64,000 nt of DNA. Source: Isoetes taiwanensis. Taxonomy: Eukaryota > Streptophyta > Lycopodiopsida > Isoetales > Isoetaceae. Below the pieces are notes generated by a model that had not been told where the DNA came from, searched no databases, and worked only from the letters and a program-made list of their open reading frames with translations. Both the position numbers and the translations under genes were made by a program. The stretch lies in contig JAJEKV010000001.1 of assembly GCA_021234155.1 (NCBI GenBank), forward strand, positions 35,510,826 to 35,574,825. Reading direction: 5' to 3'. Shown in pieces: positions 1 through 12,200 of this stretch; the stretch's first letter is position 1; each line of letters begins with the position of its first letter.

Positions 1-361
1 TTCAGTGTACTTCGTTTCAGTTACGTATTGCTCTACAAGTTAGACTTGCGGCACACCCTAAGATTCTTAAGGTCTTCCCGTGGAGTTTGTTGAGAAAGCA
101 CACTCCAAATCAGGGCAAGTCTTGGAGCCTCAATTGTTGAGCCAGCCGGAGGCATTTGAAATAGTTCGAGGTGATTCTTGATAAAACTTTCAAGCAAAAG
201 TCAATTCCTCGATATTTGGTCAAGTGGAAACACTTGCCGGTGGAAAACATGACATGGGTACTTAAGAAAGATTTAGTAATGATGCCCGGTTGTAGACAAT
301 GGGGCGGCAAGGTCGTCTCCGAGAAGAAATCGGCTCGAGGCAGTATCGGTTGTGTAGATTA
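1..361 (+). pseudogene. Ty3/gypsy integrase C-terminus with chromodomain
   Basis: This is the tail of a Ty3/gypsy (chromovirus) polyprotein. Around 80-115 a segment reads FPWSLLRKHTPNQG, which resembles the conserved stretch after the integrase core that precedes the chromodomain. From 171 the frame gives VILDKTFKQKSIPRYLVKWK then HLPVENMTWVLKKDL, the hallmark chromodomain pattern (RYLVKWK, then TW). In chromoviruses this module binds modified histones and directs integration into heterochromatin. A stop near 133 and changes of frame separate the two parts, so the copy is broken. The rest of pol lies before the window. Confidence 0.75.
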
Positions 362-1222
362 ATTCATGTATGGTTAAGATTAATCTCGCATGCAACTTCT
401 ATGCTTGAGCGCCAGGTGCATGCGTTATTCTGCGATGATGGGACCTTATGGTGATCTCTGGGCGTGGTGTTGTGTCAATGTAGGCATGGCCGTTCAACAA
501 GTGGAAGGTAGATTAGAAGTCTACTTACATCCGGGCGGAAGTAGGCGACCACCGGAAGAAAAGGTCATGAAGGAATGCAGCGATGGGAAGCACCTCAACC
601 CCTGCATATGCTTTGACCGGGAAGGGCAGAATATTCACGCCCCATATCGGGGAAGGACCTATCTCCATGTTGAGCAACTAGGGTGTAGGCATGGCGACAC
701 CGCAGGCATGTATAAGCAGCTGTCTCCACGATATAATGGAAGATTCACCCTCTTCCTCACGGCGGAATTAGCCATGCGTCATGTGAATAGGTGGGGTGGT
801 GCCATAGCGAAACATTTATAATTAAATGGTATAGCAGCTAAGCGTGGGCCTGCCGGGGCCAATAGGCGCTCACGGGAGCAGGAGGTCGACTACGAACACA
901 GCACAAATTTTGTTGGAATGTGTTGCGAGATGAAATACCTCGGGGCCCAGCTAATCTGAAATTTTGATAAACTTAATTGTCATATTAGCGGTGCACTAAA
1001 GTAACACCATTTTAAAAGCAGTGTTATGAATTGATAAGTTATTTCATAATATAATGGCGTGATAATGTCCTAAAATATTACCTTGGGTAATCTTAATAAA
1101 TGTTAGCCAAAGTATTATAGTAGTTTTATGTCATTATGTATCGAGGTTAGTTCGAGTTGGGATGATCCAAGGTGGGAGACCCGCGATCGCTGCTGGACAA
1201 CATCATTTCAAGGTGGGGAGAA
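362..1222 (+). other. Retroelement 3' untranslated stretch with polypurine tract
   Basis: This stretch lies between the chromodomain and the presumed LTR start. It has an open frame at 390-821 that resembles no family I know and is probably chance. It ends in a purine-rich tract, AAGGTGGGGAGAA at 1210-1222, typical of the plus-strand primer of LTR retrotransposons. Confidence 0.45.
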
Positions 1223-2050
1223 TGTGGCGTTCGGGGCCGATTATCTGGTCCCGGGGCGTGTCTTGTACTGCCTAAGTCGCGGCGTGCCGCCGCCACTCAG
1301 GCGTGTAGCCAACTGTAGCTAGGCTAAAGTAGCCCTAGGGGGCAACGTGCAAAGGTGTGCATTTATTAGTATTGCACATTAAACAATAATGCACATTCAC
1401 ATAGGTGCATATTTCCCATATGGCCACTTCATGCCAAGTGGGCCCACACCATAGGTGCAATTAATGTACACATTTTCCGGTGCACACGTGTGTGGGCTAC
1501 ACGGCGTGTGGGCACATTTTGCCACCAACCATAAAGACAAGTGGGCCCATTCCCAATTATCACATGCCTAAAGGGGGATAGTGGAAACCCTAGCCAACCC
1601 TTGTCTATTAAAAGGAAACTCTAACACCCAGTTTTCGTTTCCTAGGGTTTTAGAACTTTTTTGGCTGCCTCAGCGACCAGCGCATCAATTTCGAGAGATT
1701 TGCGACGTGGTTTCCCTTTGATTGAGCGTTGCGGCGGGATGGTCGAGCTGGTCAGGGTCGGAGCCACTCAAGGATAGAATTATTTGGCCAATTAGATAGT
1801 CTAAACCCTTTTTGGGTAAAAATCAGTAGGTTTAGCCTATTAAATTGCCATAAGCGACCTTCTAGATCTAGATACCGACCTCCCCAAAGAACCTAACTCT
1901 ATGATGTGTAGATTAGATATAGTTCTTTAGTTCTTACGTAATGTGGATGGATGTTTCTCTATGAACTCCTTGTATTGGGAAGGGGTGAGACCCTAAAGCT
2001 TGGTAGTAGATGCTCCTAGAGTAGCCCTCTAGCACACTATGGAGTGCGCA
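1223..2050 (+). mobile_element. Probable 3' LTR of the Ty3/gypsy element (right end uncertain)
   Basis: The polypurine tract is followed directly by TG at 1223, where a 3' LTR should begin. Inside, CTATTAAAAG at 1605-1614 could be the TATA-like promoter element, followed by a short leader. The closing CA and the target-site duplication could not be placed by eye, so the right boundary is arbitrary and the LTR may run to about 2.6 kb. Confidence 0.4.
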
Positions 2051-2850
2051 CAATGGCGGGGCCACACACAGTTTGTGGGTGAAGGGGCGGAAGGCCCGGC
2101 TAGAAGGAGGTTCATGTCACGACTCTTGAGCGATCCCTCTAAGGCCTACCGGGGATCATTGTGACTAGGTCTAATAAACGCGAGTGGGGTGAGGCATGGA
2201 CTCGGCTTACCCGTGAAGTGGTGGCCACACTTTCCGGTGGAGTTGATCCCGAATCACAGGCGGTGGCCCTCTAGTCACATGAGAGTAGGCATGTAGATCT
2301 CTGGAGGGGTGATCCCTTCACCGCCCCCATCCCAGGCCCAGGAGATGAAACCCGAGGAATAGCCTTTTAGCTATGCATGCGGCGGGCTCTGGTGAGGTCC
2401 GACACTTTTCAGCCTACTAAAAGTATTGCCGCAGGGGAGGGAGGATGGAGTGGACCACCCTTCACCATGTTCTTATGCCGGCCAAAATCCATTGCCACCA
2501 GATTACGTACGCAGCCAGCTTCTCAGGACAAGCCGTCAGGTCATTCCCTTGGTGAGCCTTGGTAGACTCCCCATATGTATTGTCTCACCTCGTTCATCAC
2601 CGGATGTGATGGACCACCCTTAAAGGTGGATATGTGCTTATGTTCTATATATTGACATGTATCATTTTTTACCAGCATTAGGTAGACCAGGAGGGCAGGG
2701 GTAAAATGACCCCCCTTCGCTCTTCCCAGCTGGAACCGTGGGTTGCGGGTGTCGTAATGGAGGGCCACATATCGACATGGAGCTGGTATGGGGATGAACT
2801 CTGTTTGTGTAAGTTGCAGGTGTATCGCCAGCAGTGAGGGCGATCACAAA
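2051..2850. other. No recognisable gene
   Basis: The base composition resembles the preceding LTR and may be its continuation. Short open frames on both strands show no family features. Confidence 0.4.
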
Positions 2851-2854
2851 TAGT

Positions 2855-3345
2855 CACTTGATCCTCTTTTTTTTTATTTTCTATACAAGTAGATATGGTT
2901 GCCATCAAGCTGCGACAAATACATTAGGAAGACCGGTGGCTCCCTTAAATTCTGCTATAATGTCAAGTAATCTCTACCACGGTGGAATGGCTATAAACCT
3001 TTGCTTCAACATGGTTTGGAAGCCAAAGCAAAGGGTGATTGAGCGTGGGCCGACTAGCATAAAACCTTCTTCAACATATAGAAGATTCTCCATGAGCTAA
3101 AATAAATCACCATAAGCTACAACCTTTCTTGCTTCCAATGGGAGCCCTCACTTTATTACAGTTTTACAAAATAAGAGTCGGAAGACCTACCGGTTTCTAC
3201 CGAATGAAGATCTTGACATTCTACGGTATTGTCTCTACTTATCATCTTCACATGAAGGCAAGCAATTCCATGTATGGTTGTCAATGCTATCCCATTGTGT
3301 GATTTGTCTCGGGACAATCGGGAATCTTCCACGATGGCCTCCATA
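2855..3345 (-). pseudogene. Possible PIF/Harbinger-type transposase fragment
   Basis: On the minus strand, a 62-codon frame at 3156-3344 is followed, after stops and shifts, by GATGLPNVFVAA and, one frame over, DGNHIYLYRK. This recalls the GLP...GAIDGTHI block around the first catalytic aspartate of DDE_Tnp_4 (HARBI1-like) transposases. Several stops lie between the pieces, so it is a relic. The match is short and the call tentative; other DDE families are possible. Confidence 0.35.
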
Positions 3346-6100
3346 ATCCGGCAATCCCAACATTAGCATGGTAAATTGGCAACAAATCAAGATTAGAACT
3401 AATTTCTATGAATTTTGTCAAGCGGTCATTTGAAGCTAACAAAGCACAAAGCTATTTGTAATGCAAAGCTGCGATGATGGTGTGCAACAACTGGCAATCA
3501 TCCCAAAACCGGATCCATAAGCGAGAAATTTTAGCAAGCGAATTGAAGCCGAAGCTATTGTTCACGCCAACACATTGAAACTCACGGCGATTACGGAAGA
3601 TTTTAAGCGCTATACGATCCCAGCTTTCCCCATAATAGCCCGGCCCCGTTAAGCGGGCGACAATCTCCTCTTGAGCTCGAGAGGGCTATAAATATAAGTT
3701 TATTTAAGCGAAAACTTAGAAAACCGGGAAAAATTAGTTTAGAAACCAAATTAGGAAATACATATAAGCTTTGAATCCATGAAAAAAGGGTTCAATAAAC
3801 ATATTACAAATATACAAAATATAAGCAAAGAGCCTACAATGTTTCAAAGCTTCACTTCAAGGCTAAATTTGGACCACGAAACATAAAAATAGAAAATCGT
3901 TACTTCAGATTTGGGCCATGGATTCTTACAATCTTTACTCTTAGGAACCTTTTTCCGCCGCGCGATTTTTGGATCTTGCGGGGTTTACGGATCTTGAGGG
4001 AAAGGGGTTTTGATCACTTCCCGCTATTGTTGTTGCGGAATTAATCAGTGTTGACATCAAAGAGTGGTGCAAGATCAAGAAATGATGCTTGTATTTCTTT
4101 TTCCTTTTTAACTCCTTTCGAGCCGCCCATGCCTCATGCTAGCGGAGAGTTGGGCTTAGAGATGGTGTCTCTCAAGCATCTCACTCCTTTCGTATTACTC
4201 GCTTTATCTCGGTGGATAAGCGTAGAATGAAATATGGCTCACTTATCATGATTGTTGGGAATAAAAGAAGATGTCACTTCGCAATATATCTTGTTGCAAC
4301 ACCGCAGTGGAGATCTTTACGGTTAGGAGCATATTCACCGAAGGGGTATCTGCGCGCGAGGTCTGATGAGAATCACATTATCAAGCTTGGGGAGATGGAA
4401 GGATGGGGATATGAATCACCATGTTGAGCCATTACTTGACACTATCAATATTACAGACAGGGCTAAAGGAAAGTGGATAAGAATACTATTGTTAGCATAT
4501 CTATTTCGGCCGATCCACAATAAACAGTAAACTCAAATCAAGCGTGTGTATTTTGTTTTATAATTATGATACGTTTTCTTTGGCGAGGACTCCACCATCA
4601 TGCATAGAAAAATTCGGAAAAGAACATTTTGAAAAGACAAGGTACCATTATTTGTCATATTTGCCTATGGTTGGAACTGCAGAACTTCGAACAAGTTAAG
4701 GAGACTTTGGTATATTCTTGTCCATGTTTTGGCTAGCCACCTCCAGTCACGATTGTTGGGGCGAGGCATTTTGTGACATCACGATAGTTGAAATAGCCAT
4801 TTGAGTCATGATGATGCAAATCTTGGTGGGCTCCGAGTTTACGAAGAATGGTTTAGTGATCCTTTATGATGCCCTTGAGTTCTTCCAATGACAAGGATGA
4901 GAGCTTGCAACTTTTAGATTTAGCCTTAACTCTTTCGACAATCTGTGATCCTCTGCATTCTCCCATAACCGAATGAGCCTAAAAGGAGGCTTTGGATTTC
5001 CATTCCATAAATTTCAATTCTTATGCATGTCTTTGGTTTTTACCCGCAGCAGCTCGGTCATGTCGATCCCTTATGCCCGGCCTTCTTTAAATTTGCAGAT
5101 CATCTTTAAGTGACCCGTCTCTTATTCGAGATCATTTTAGTGCGAGAAGGACACATCAAGCTCTTGAAGTTTGTGAATCATATTCCGGACAAGGTCCTTA
5201 TCCGGCATTCCCCTTGACATATTGCCTTTCAAGCCTTGGTTGTTCTGGCGAGATAGAGATCTGGCCTATTTGCTTATACCCATACGATTAATAGATGCAA
5301 TTTGTTGGTCCCAGGATGATGTCGAAGGTCACGGTGAGATCCCACATTGCTCACGCCATGCGGGGTCATTCCTTTGCTCCGGATCAAGAATTATCTTCCA
5401 ATCTTGATATTCTTGATGATAGAATCGAGGTTCATCCAGGAACTATCCTCACCTTTGGATTCTCCTCTTTGCCTCATCCATCGAGTTAGGCCTCTGAGTT
5501 CGAAAGCCGGTACCCATGATCGGCGATCATCCTTCCCCATCCACTTCCTCCTTAAGTATGACACTGTCAAATTACAATATATCTTGATCACCTTGGTGCA
5601 TATTCATTGGCTTTAGAAGAATTTGCTAAAAGTACAATTTTGTACATGTGAGCGGGTAAAAGGGTTCTTTTCACATCATCTTGCATTTGATGATTTAAGA
5701 GCTCTGATGATAGTTTTTAGAAGTGTTTGGTGACACATAAGTGATGAAGATGAAGTAAATTCGGTAATGTTTGTCTTTGCCCGAAGGCCAATGTATTACA
5801 TTGTGTAGTTAATTATAAAGTTGTATTAACTTTGCTTTATATGATTCACTACACGATTTACTTGTGTCGATAATGTGCAGCTCTTATCTGCTTTATGACG
5901 CCAGTCATGATATTAAAATGTATATAGAAACATCATTCCATAAATAATGATGATTTCTAGAATATCGTAAAACATAGAATTCATATAACTCTATATAATA
6001 CAAAGTAGCAATGGTTTTACCGTCAATATATGCATAAAACATATCTTTGAAACTATTGATGATTTCGAAACTATTATGCGATTAATATAATTTTTGTAAT
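3346..6100. other. No recognisable gene
   Basis: I read all six frames and found only open frames under 90 codons without family motifs. The first 2.3 kb is moderately GC-rich and may be decayed transposon. From about 5.65 kb it becomes AT-rich. Confidence 0.5.
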
Positions 6101-6106
6101 TAAACA

Positions 6107-6332
6107 TGATATGAACTCTTGATGATTTTTGCTAAATCGATGCTCTTAAAAAACAATTTTTACAAACTAATGATGATTTATAAACTAGTGTAAATTTTGA
6201 ATAGAATGAATGTAAATTTATATAATTAAAATACAATATGATATCAATGATTTTGCTAAATAAATATCGTCTAAAACAATCTTACAAACTGTGATAATCG
6301 CTTAGAAACTAGTGTGAACTTCGAATTAATTA
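6107..6332. repeat. Degenerate tandem duplication, period about 125 nt
   Basis: Two diverged copies, roughly 6107-6212 and 6236-6332, share in order TTTTGCTAAAT, an A-rich ACAATTTTTACAAACT-like stretch and AAACTAGTGT. It lies in AT-rich DNA without genes. Confidence 0.5.
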
Positions 6333-9300
6333 CAAAAAATATGATGTAGACCAACTATTGCTTTTTGTATAACAGGGAAGGACATATGGTTATTTCTACA
6401 TTGTTGATTGTTGTATAAAAAACTCACATTATATCTTTGGTTTTGAGTGGTAATTTTTATACAAAGCTCATCTTTTTGGGACCTTGTGACGAACAATTAT
6501 GTATAGATTGAACATGTTGGCGATTTAGCACCCCTTATATACCTACCAACCCTTAAAGAAGGACTAATCCCATGCAATATGTTACAAACAATCCATGTAA
6601 TTTTGAACAATGCAATATGAACAATCAATCATCTCTAAAAAATAAAGATTGAATACAAAAGATGGAAGGGCGATATCTCAAAATTGTCTTCATATTTGAA
6701 TCCATTAATCTTCATTCGGTTTCTTCCTTTTGAGCTCCTCTAAAGAAGAGCTGGAAGGCCTTCCAACTCGACAAAGAGGAAGAGCTTGAGGAGGAACTTG
6801 AGGAAAGATCTTGGGAGGGAAGCAACATATATTCGTTGTTTTCTTGCCATCGAGAGGCTGGAGATAGAGAAAAAGGGCGGGGATACCATCTCGAGCAAGA
6901 ATGTCCACGCAGGTGATCTGATTTTTTCCTTTAAAGTGCCATATATTACTTTTGCATTGCCATATGGCATTTTGGTGCCGCCATATGGCACCCGGACAAC
7001 AATATTCGTATTTGAAATCTTAAGAGTACTAAAAAATGCATTACAAAACCAATGTTTTCGAAATATTTGACATATTCAAATTTGATTTAATTGTTTTTAT
7101 TTTCTTGAGTGATACTACTATATATTATAATATTTGCCTGGCTCTTTCTTTTTATTAATGACACAATATTTTGTTATTTATTTCAACAATAACAAATTAT
7201 AATGAAGCGGTTAGTAAACATAAATTTCATCATCTAACTAACTTAAGCCCTAAAGCTGCGTATAAAATAATTTTGAAGATAACATTCTGATATTTATCTT
7301 TCTTTTGTGATTTATAGAGATTAAAGAAGATTACAATCTAGCAAATAAGCTTATATATAATAGACCAAAGGCATACATCAAAGGTGGAATTTTATAATTT
7401 TATAACAATATTAAAATATAATGTGTTGAAAATTTAAATTTGATAATTACTAATATATATTAGTTTAGATTGTATAAATTTAGTATTTATAATTAAATAA
7501 TTTATCAACATGGATTCAGATACTCTCAATTATAATTTATAAAATTAATATGTTGTTTATGATGATGTATTAAGAGTTTGTAAATTGTCAAATCCTCATA
7601 ATAGTATTAAGTCAATTGCTAAAATAACATTCTGCCATTTACAAATTATCATTTTGCAAATTTTAAACTAGAAATTGATACACTAAAACTTTGGAAAGGA
7701 ACAACTTGCTATTATACAGATTCATTAATGTATCACATGATTTTGTGTGTAAAATGCTCTTCTCCATATCTCTGACTTTCCCACATGTCCTTTTTGTACA
7801 GTGGTACCTTTGATATAAGTCGGCCCTAGCAAGAAACTTGTTTTTTGACATTCTAGCTTGATGAAATCTTAATTCAAACAATTGACTCATTGAGGTGCAA
7901 TATTGGATGGAAGTGCAATTGGCAATATAAGGTCCTTTCAGATGTATAGAGATAGGGATACTGAGCAATAAGTTTCAAATATTTTCATATTGAAGTTGTG
8001 ATAGTTAGTTGAATTAATGTCTACGCATCATTATCAGGTTAGGTGAATGGAGAAATTAATAGCAGAATTCATGCCAAAGAAAGACCAATGGTTGGGAAAA
8101 AGTGTATTGATGTATATTGTGGGAGGGTGAGCGTTGGCTTGTTGTGGGGTTAGAGTTAAAAAATATTGTAAATAAGTGGGTAAGGGAACATGTGTAAGAT
8201 AATCTAGCTCAAGTAGAGTCTAAATTTAAGGCAATGTAGTTGAATTGAGCACCAACAAGTCCTCCTAGAAGAAAATTTATTTTAAGACTGGGAAAAATAG
8301 TATCGTGACATGTGTTGTTCGCATCATTAAATATCTTATTGGCATCAATACACACTATGTGGGAGCTAGTGAGACCATGCTGTTTCTTTTACAAAAACAT
8401 TCAAATTTTGGGTCCTCAAAACTTAGCTTAAGTAATCTATCACAATATGTTGACTATTTTTGGTCATAATTTAGCATTGATCTCCTTTGAAATGCTTGCA
8501 TTTCTCAATTTGAAGAGGTTTGTGCTTGCGGATGTGATTGCATTAAAAGCTACTATTATTCTAAAAGTTAACGATGTGGATTTCAATTTAGATATTATTC
8601 TAGCATCAAAGAGATATTGGATCTCTCTCAAAATCGAGCCTCAAGGATTGAAAATTGGCGATGTTACTTATCTATTTGTTGTCAAAAAAATATAAGCCAC
8701 GTTGGTCAATCTGCGATACTAGCTTTGGCATTATAGTATCCCTCGTACTTCATGGAACATCAAGCTCGAGCGACTATCTTTATGCCTTTGATACCCACTG
8801 AGTCCTTGACCTATTTTGAGGGTCATTGTTTCATCGATTGAAAAACCCATCTCAAAAACTTTTATAATTTCTTCAACGTTTAGCGGATGATCCAATTTTC
8901 TTCATTACATGCCTTTGGATTTGGCACACTTCCACGATCTTTTCTATAACTTTGGATTTGACACACTTCCACTTCATCTTTTTTTTATAATAGTTTTGAA
9001 CAATTAGCTAAGTTTTTTTATCTCATTCTCTCCGACTCTCTCTTGCATCAACTAATCAACATCGGGAGGCATATAATTTTCATTCTCAATTTTATCTACA
9101 TTTGGGTCTAGCTTTGTGGCAAGAATTTGGATCATTCTACATAAGTCTCAAATCTTCGGTTGTTTATCCATTTCAAAGTTTAACAAAAGGCAATTCCTAG
9201 ATCACATAAGGAATGTCGATCTTCGCCTTTGCCTTGGTATCCACATCTTTGTCAGCCAAATTATTATGCCTTGACCATTTGACCCTTCATTATTCCATCT

Positions 9301-12200
9301 CGAAAATTTTCTTGAACGCCCCATCTTGTGAATGGCCGCCACGATGTAAAGAATGAAGATTCCATGTGGCAACCATAAAACTTTCACCATCAATCATTTG
9401 CGGCATAGCATGGCATCCCACATACTAAAAATGAAGCGGAAATTGAGCTGGCCCAGACTTTACATGCCGATCGAACTATCTGAATACATCCAACGACAAA
9501 ACAACGCAATGAAAACAAAAATCAAAGAAGCACCAAATCATTCTTCATCGATTGACGAGTTCTCGAAGCTACCGCTAAACCAGAACAACCATAACCCAGT
9601 GTGTTCTTGATAGCTCCTCCCGCAAGAAAAAAAAAATTGCAAAATTGTTTTTAGTCTTTGGCAATCTTTTTGAGTCTTCTTTCACTGATTTTTAATATCT
9701 TTTGTGCAAAACTGGATACATCAAAGGCCCATCCATGTGAATCTACTTCAACTAGATAACAACTTGGACCTTCATTAAAGTGAAGCCGAGACCCAAAAGA
9801 AAGACGCGCTGAAAGCAATCCAAAGTTTGATTGAATCATTAGCCTTAGCAAGTAAACATGACCTCTACTTACAAGTCGGTGATGTACACCGCATATGAAG
9901 GAAGTTACAAAAAAATGGAGGTCCATTTCCCGCAAAACAAACAAACAAATTGAGACTCAGAGAATACTAAAGCCCAAAAAGTGCTCTTTATTAGATCGTT
10001 GTCAAAATCAATCCTAGACATTCAATGACCCCTTTCACCAATTCATTGACCAATTTTTCAAGCGAGCCAAGCAAAATTGATTGGTGACTCTTATGGATGG
10101 TTGCAACGCTGATTCTATCGATAATTTAATCTGTCTGGATTTTCATGCCATTTGAGTAACTTTTATGAAGGCTGGTAGTGGGTTCTAGATATCGCGATAA
10201 TTTGTTTATCCCCGATAGTTGCCATGCCACCATTTGGCATAAAGCTCATTTACATGCCATTCGTGGCACAACCAAAGACTCCCAAAGACAAAAGTAAAAA
10301 CAATTGTGTAATAAAATGGCATATTCGCCCTCCATTCTCCATCCATTGCCATAGAGTTTAAAATCTAAGAACAAAAATTACTGTTTGGATGCAATAAAGG
10401 ATATACATTTATGTGATATAATATAAATACACATCTAGAACATAATTACATAGAGTTCCATGCAAGATGCCAGCAATATTGGGATTCGCCATAAGTTTTA
10501 TCCTGGCTACCTAATTGTGTTCAGGTTAAAGAAATGGTCATGTGGTATGCAACAATGTTCATATTAACTTCGTGATATATGGGCCCTTTATACCCCATAC
10601 ACAAATATTAATGAGGCAGAAATAAGATGATAAAAGTGCTAGAAAAAAAGTAGTTACCATGTGAAACGCCCGAAGTTCAACTAAGTTTTCTTTTTAACCA
10701 TTATAACACACGACTAGTAAAGAACGTTGCTAGGAATATCCATCATGCAAATGTTCGCTGTTAAGCTTCAACAATTTAAAGGCCAAGCATCTCGTAACAT
10801 TTTTGAGCATTCAACAAATATGTTCTGTGAACCTACCTCCTACAAAAGGAGCTGAAGGATTTTAGTGTTCCCCACCAACAATCGATTGTTTTTTGTTTTG
10901 GCAATTTATTGTAGTGCACCAAAAGTTTACCAAGTTGCTCCCAAGCATTCATGCATCAATCGATTTATTCAAACAATTACGATTCATGTGATCTGATTTG
11001 GACTTTGTTTGTAAACGTGATTCAAATTCATTCATGAGTGCAAAGATAAATATATCCAAACAACAAGAATAGCATAGGACAAATTAAAAAAATAGATCGC
11101 AACTTGTTTTGAAAATATGCTTCTTTTGTTGCCATTGTTTTGACTCAGGACTTTTTGTAATGTAGAAGCTCCTATGTTCTTTTCATGACTGGAAAATCCA
11201 ATGTGCGAGAAATGCCAAATGATAGTAATATCCTTCTCATAGATGCGTGACGCAGATGATACTTTCTTGTTTCAAAATCGATGATAAAATGTGCATGAGT
11301 TCTTCCTGTAATAGAGGCTATTTGAAAAAAGCATCATGTTTGTCGGACTCCACTGACACTTTGGATACTAGTATTGCAGGTATTTTTTGTCTTGGGAAAA
11401 CATATGGCCACAAATTGCTAGAGCTCCATTAGCCTTTGATATGAATTGCATGACCCTATGGGCTTGATTCATAAAGCAATTAAAAAGGAAATTTCCTACA
11501 TCCGGCCGTTGGCAGGAGGATGGAGTTGTCATGAAGCGGATTGCTAGCACACATATTTATTTCTCCTCCCCACATGCTGGTGACAAGGCAACTTATGCTT
11601 TGAAATGGAGGTAGCTATGAAAATTCATTTGGCAAGGGACTAAGGCAAGGTAGGTCGGCATAACCACCGCTGGCCAAAGACCTTGGAGGATTGGGTTGCA
11701 AGCTTGTTCAAATAGACACAACTCTTGTCGCTAAACTAGTTTACGCGTTCTTTTGCCGAACGTGGATCTCCAACACTTCTACCATTCATAAGTCTTCCGT
11801 CGCTAAAACCAAACCGGTTATGTGACTCTTCAACACCAGCCTTCCAGATTCAGATTTTATCAATTTACATCGACCTCTCATACATCTCCAATTATGAAGA
11901 GGGATTTTAGATGTTTGGAACGCAGGGTCTCTATTGTATTGCAATCAATAATATAAGCAAAAATCCCATTTTTACGGCTTTATAACTTTGCTAGCCATGA
12001 TGCTTTATTTTAGCTCTTAAACAACTCCAAGAAATATAAAGAATAGAGCCAAGTAGATATTCATGTCATCTCGACCTCGAGTTGGTGCAAGTCGATAACC
12101 CGCAACAATTGGTGTCAAGAATTAGTGACCCCATACCAATAGAAAATATATGCTACAATCTGCCGCCAATAGATGATCGGAGGGGATTCTTGCACTCCTA
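6333..12200. other. AT-rich region without recognisable genes
   Basis: The only larger open frames (8447-8695 plus, 7663-7968 minus, 9651-9944 minus) are 82-101 codons long, lack family motifs and are not flanked by plausible exons. Part of 11.6-12.2 kb may belong to the 5' portion of the LINE that follows. I see no RNA gene. Confidence 0.45.

Noticed and set aside
390-821. 143-codon open frame after the chromodomain
   Set aside because: No family resemblance, biased composition, and it sits in the retroelement's untranslated stretch.
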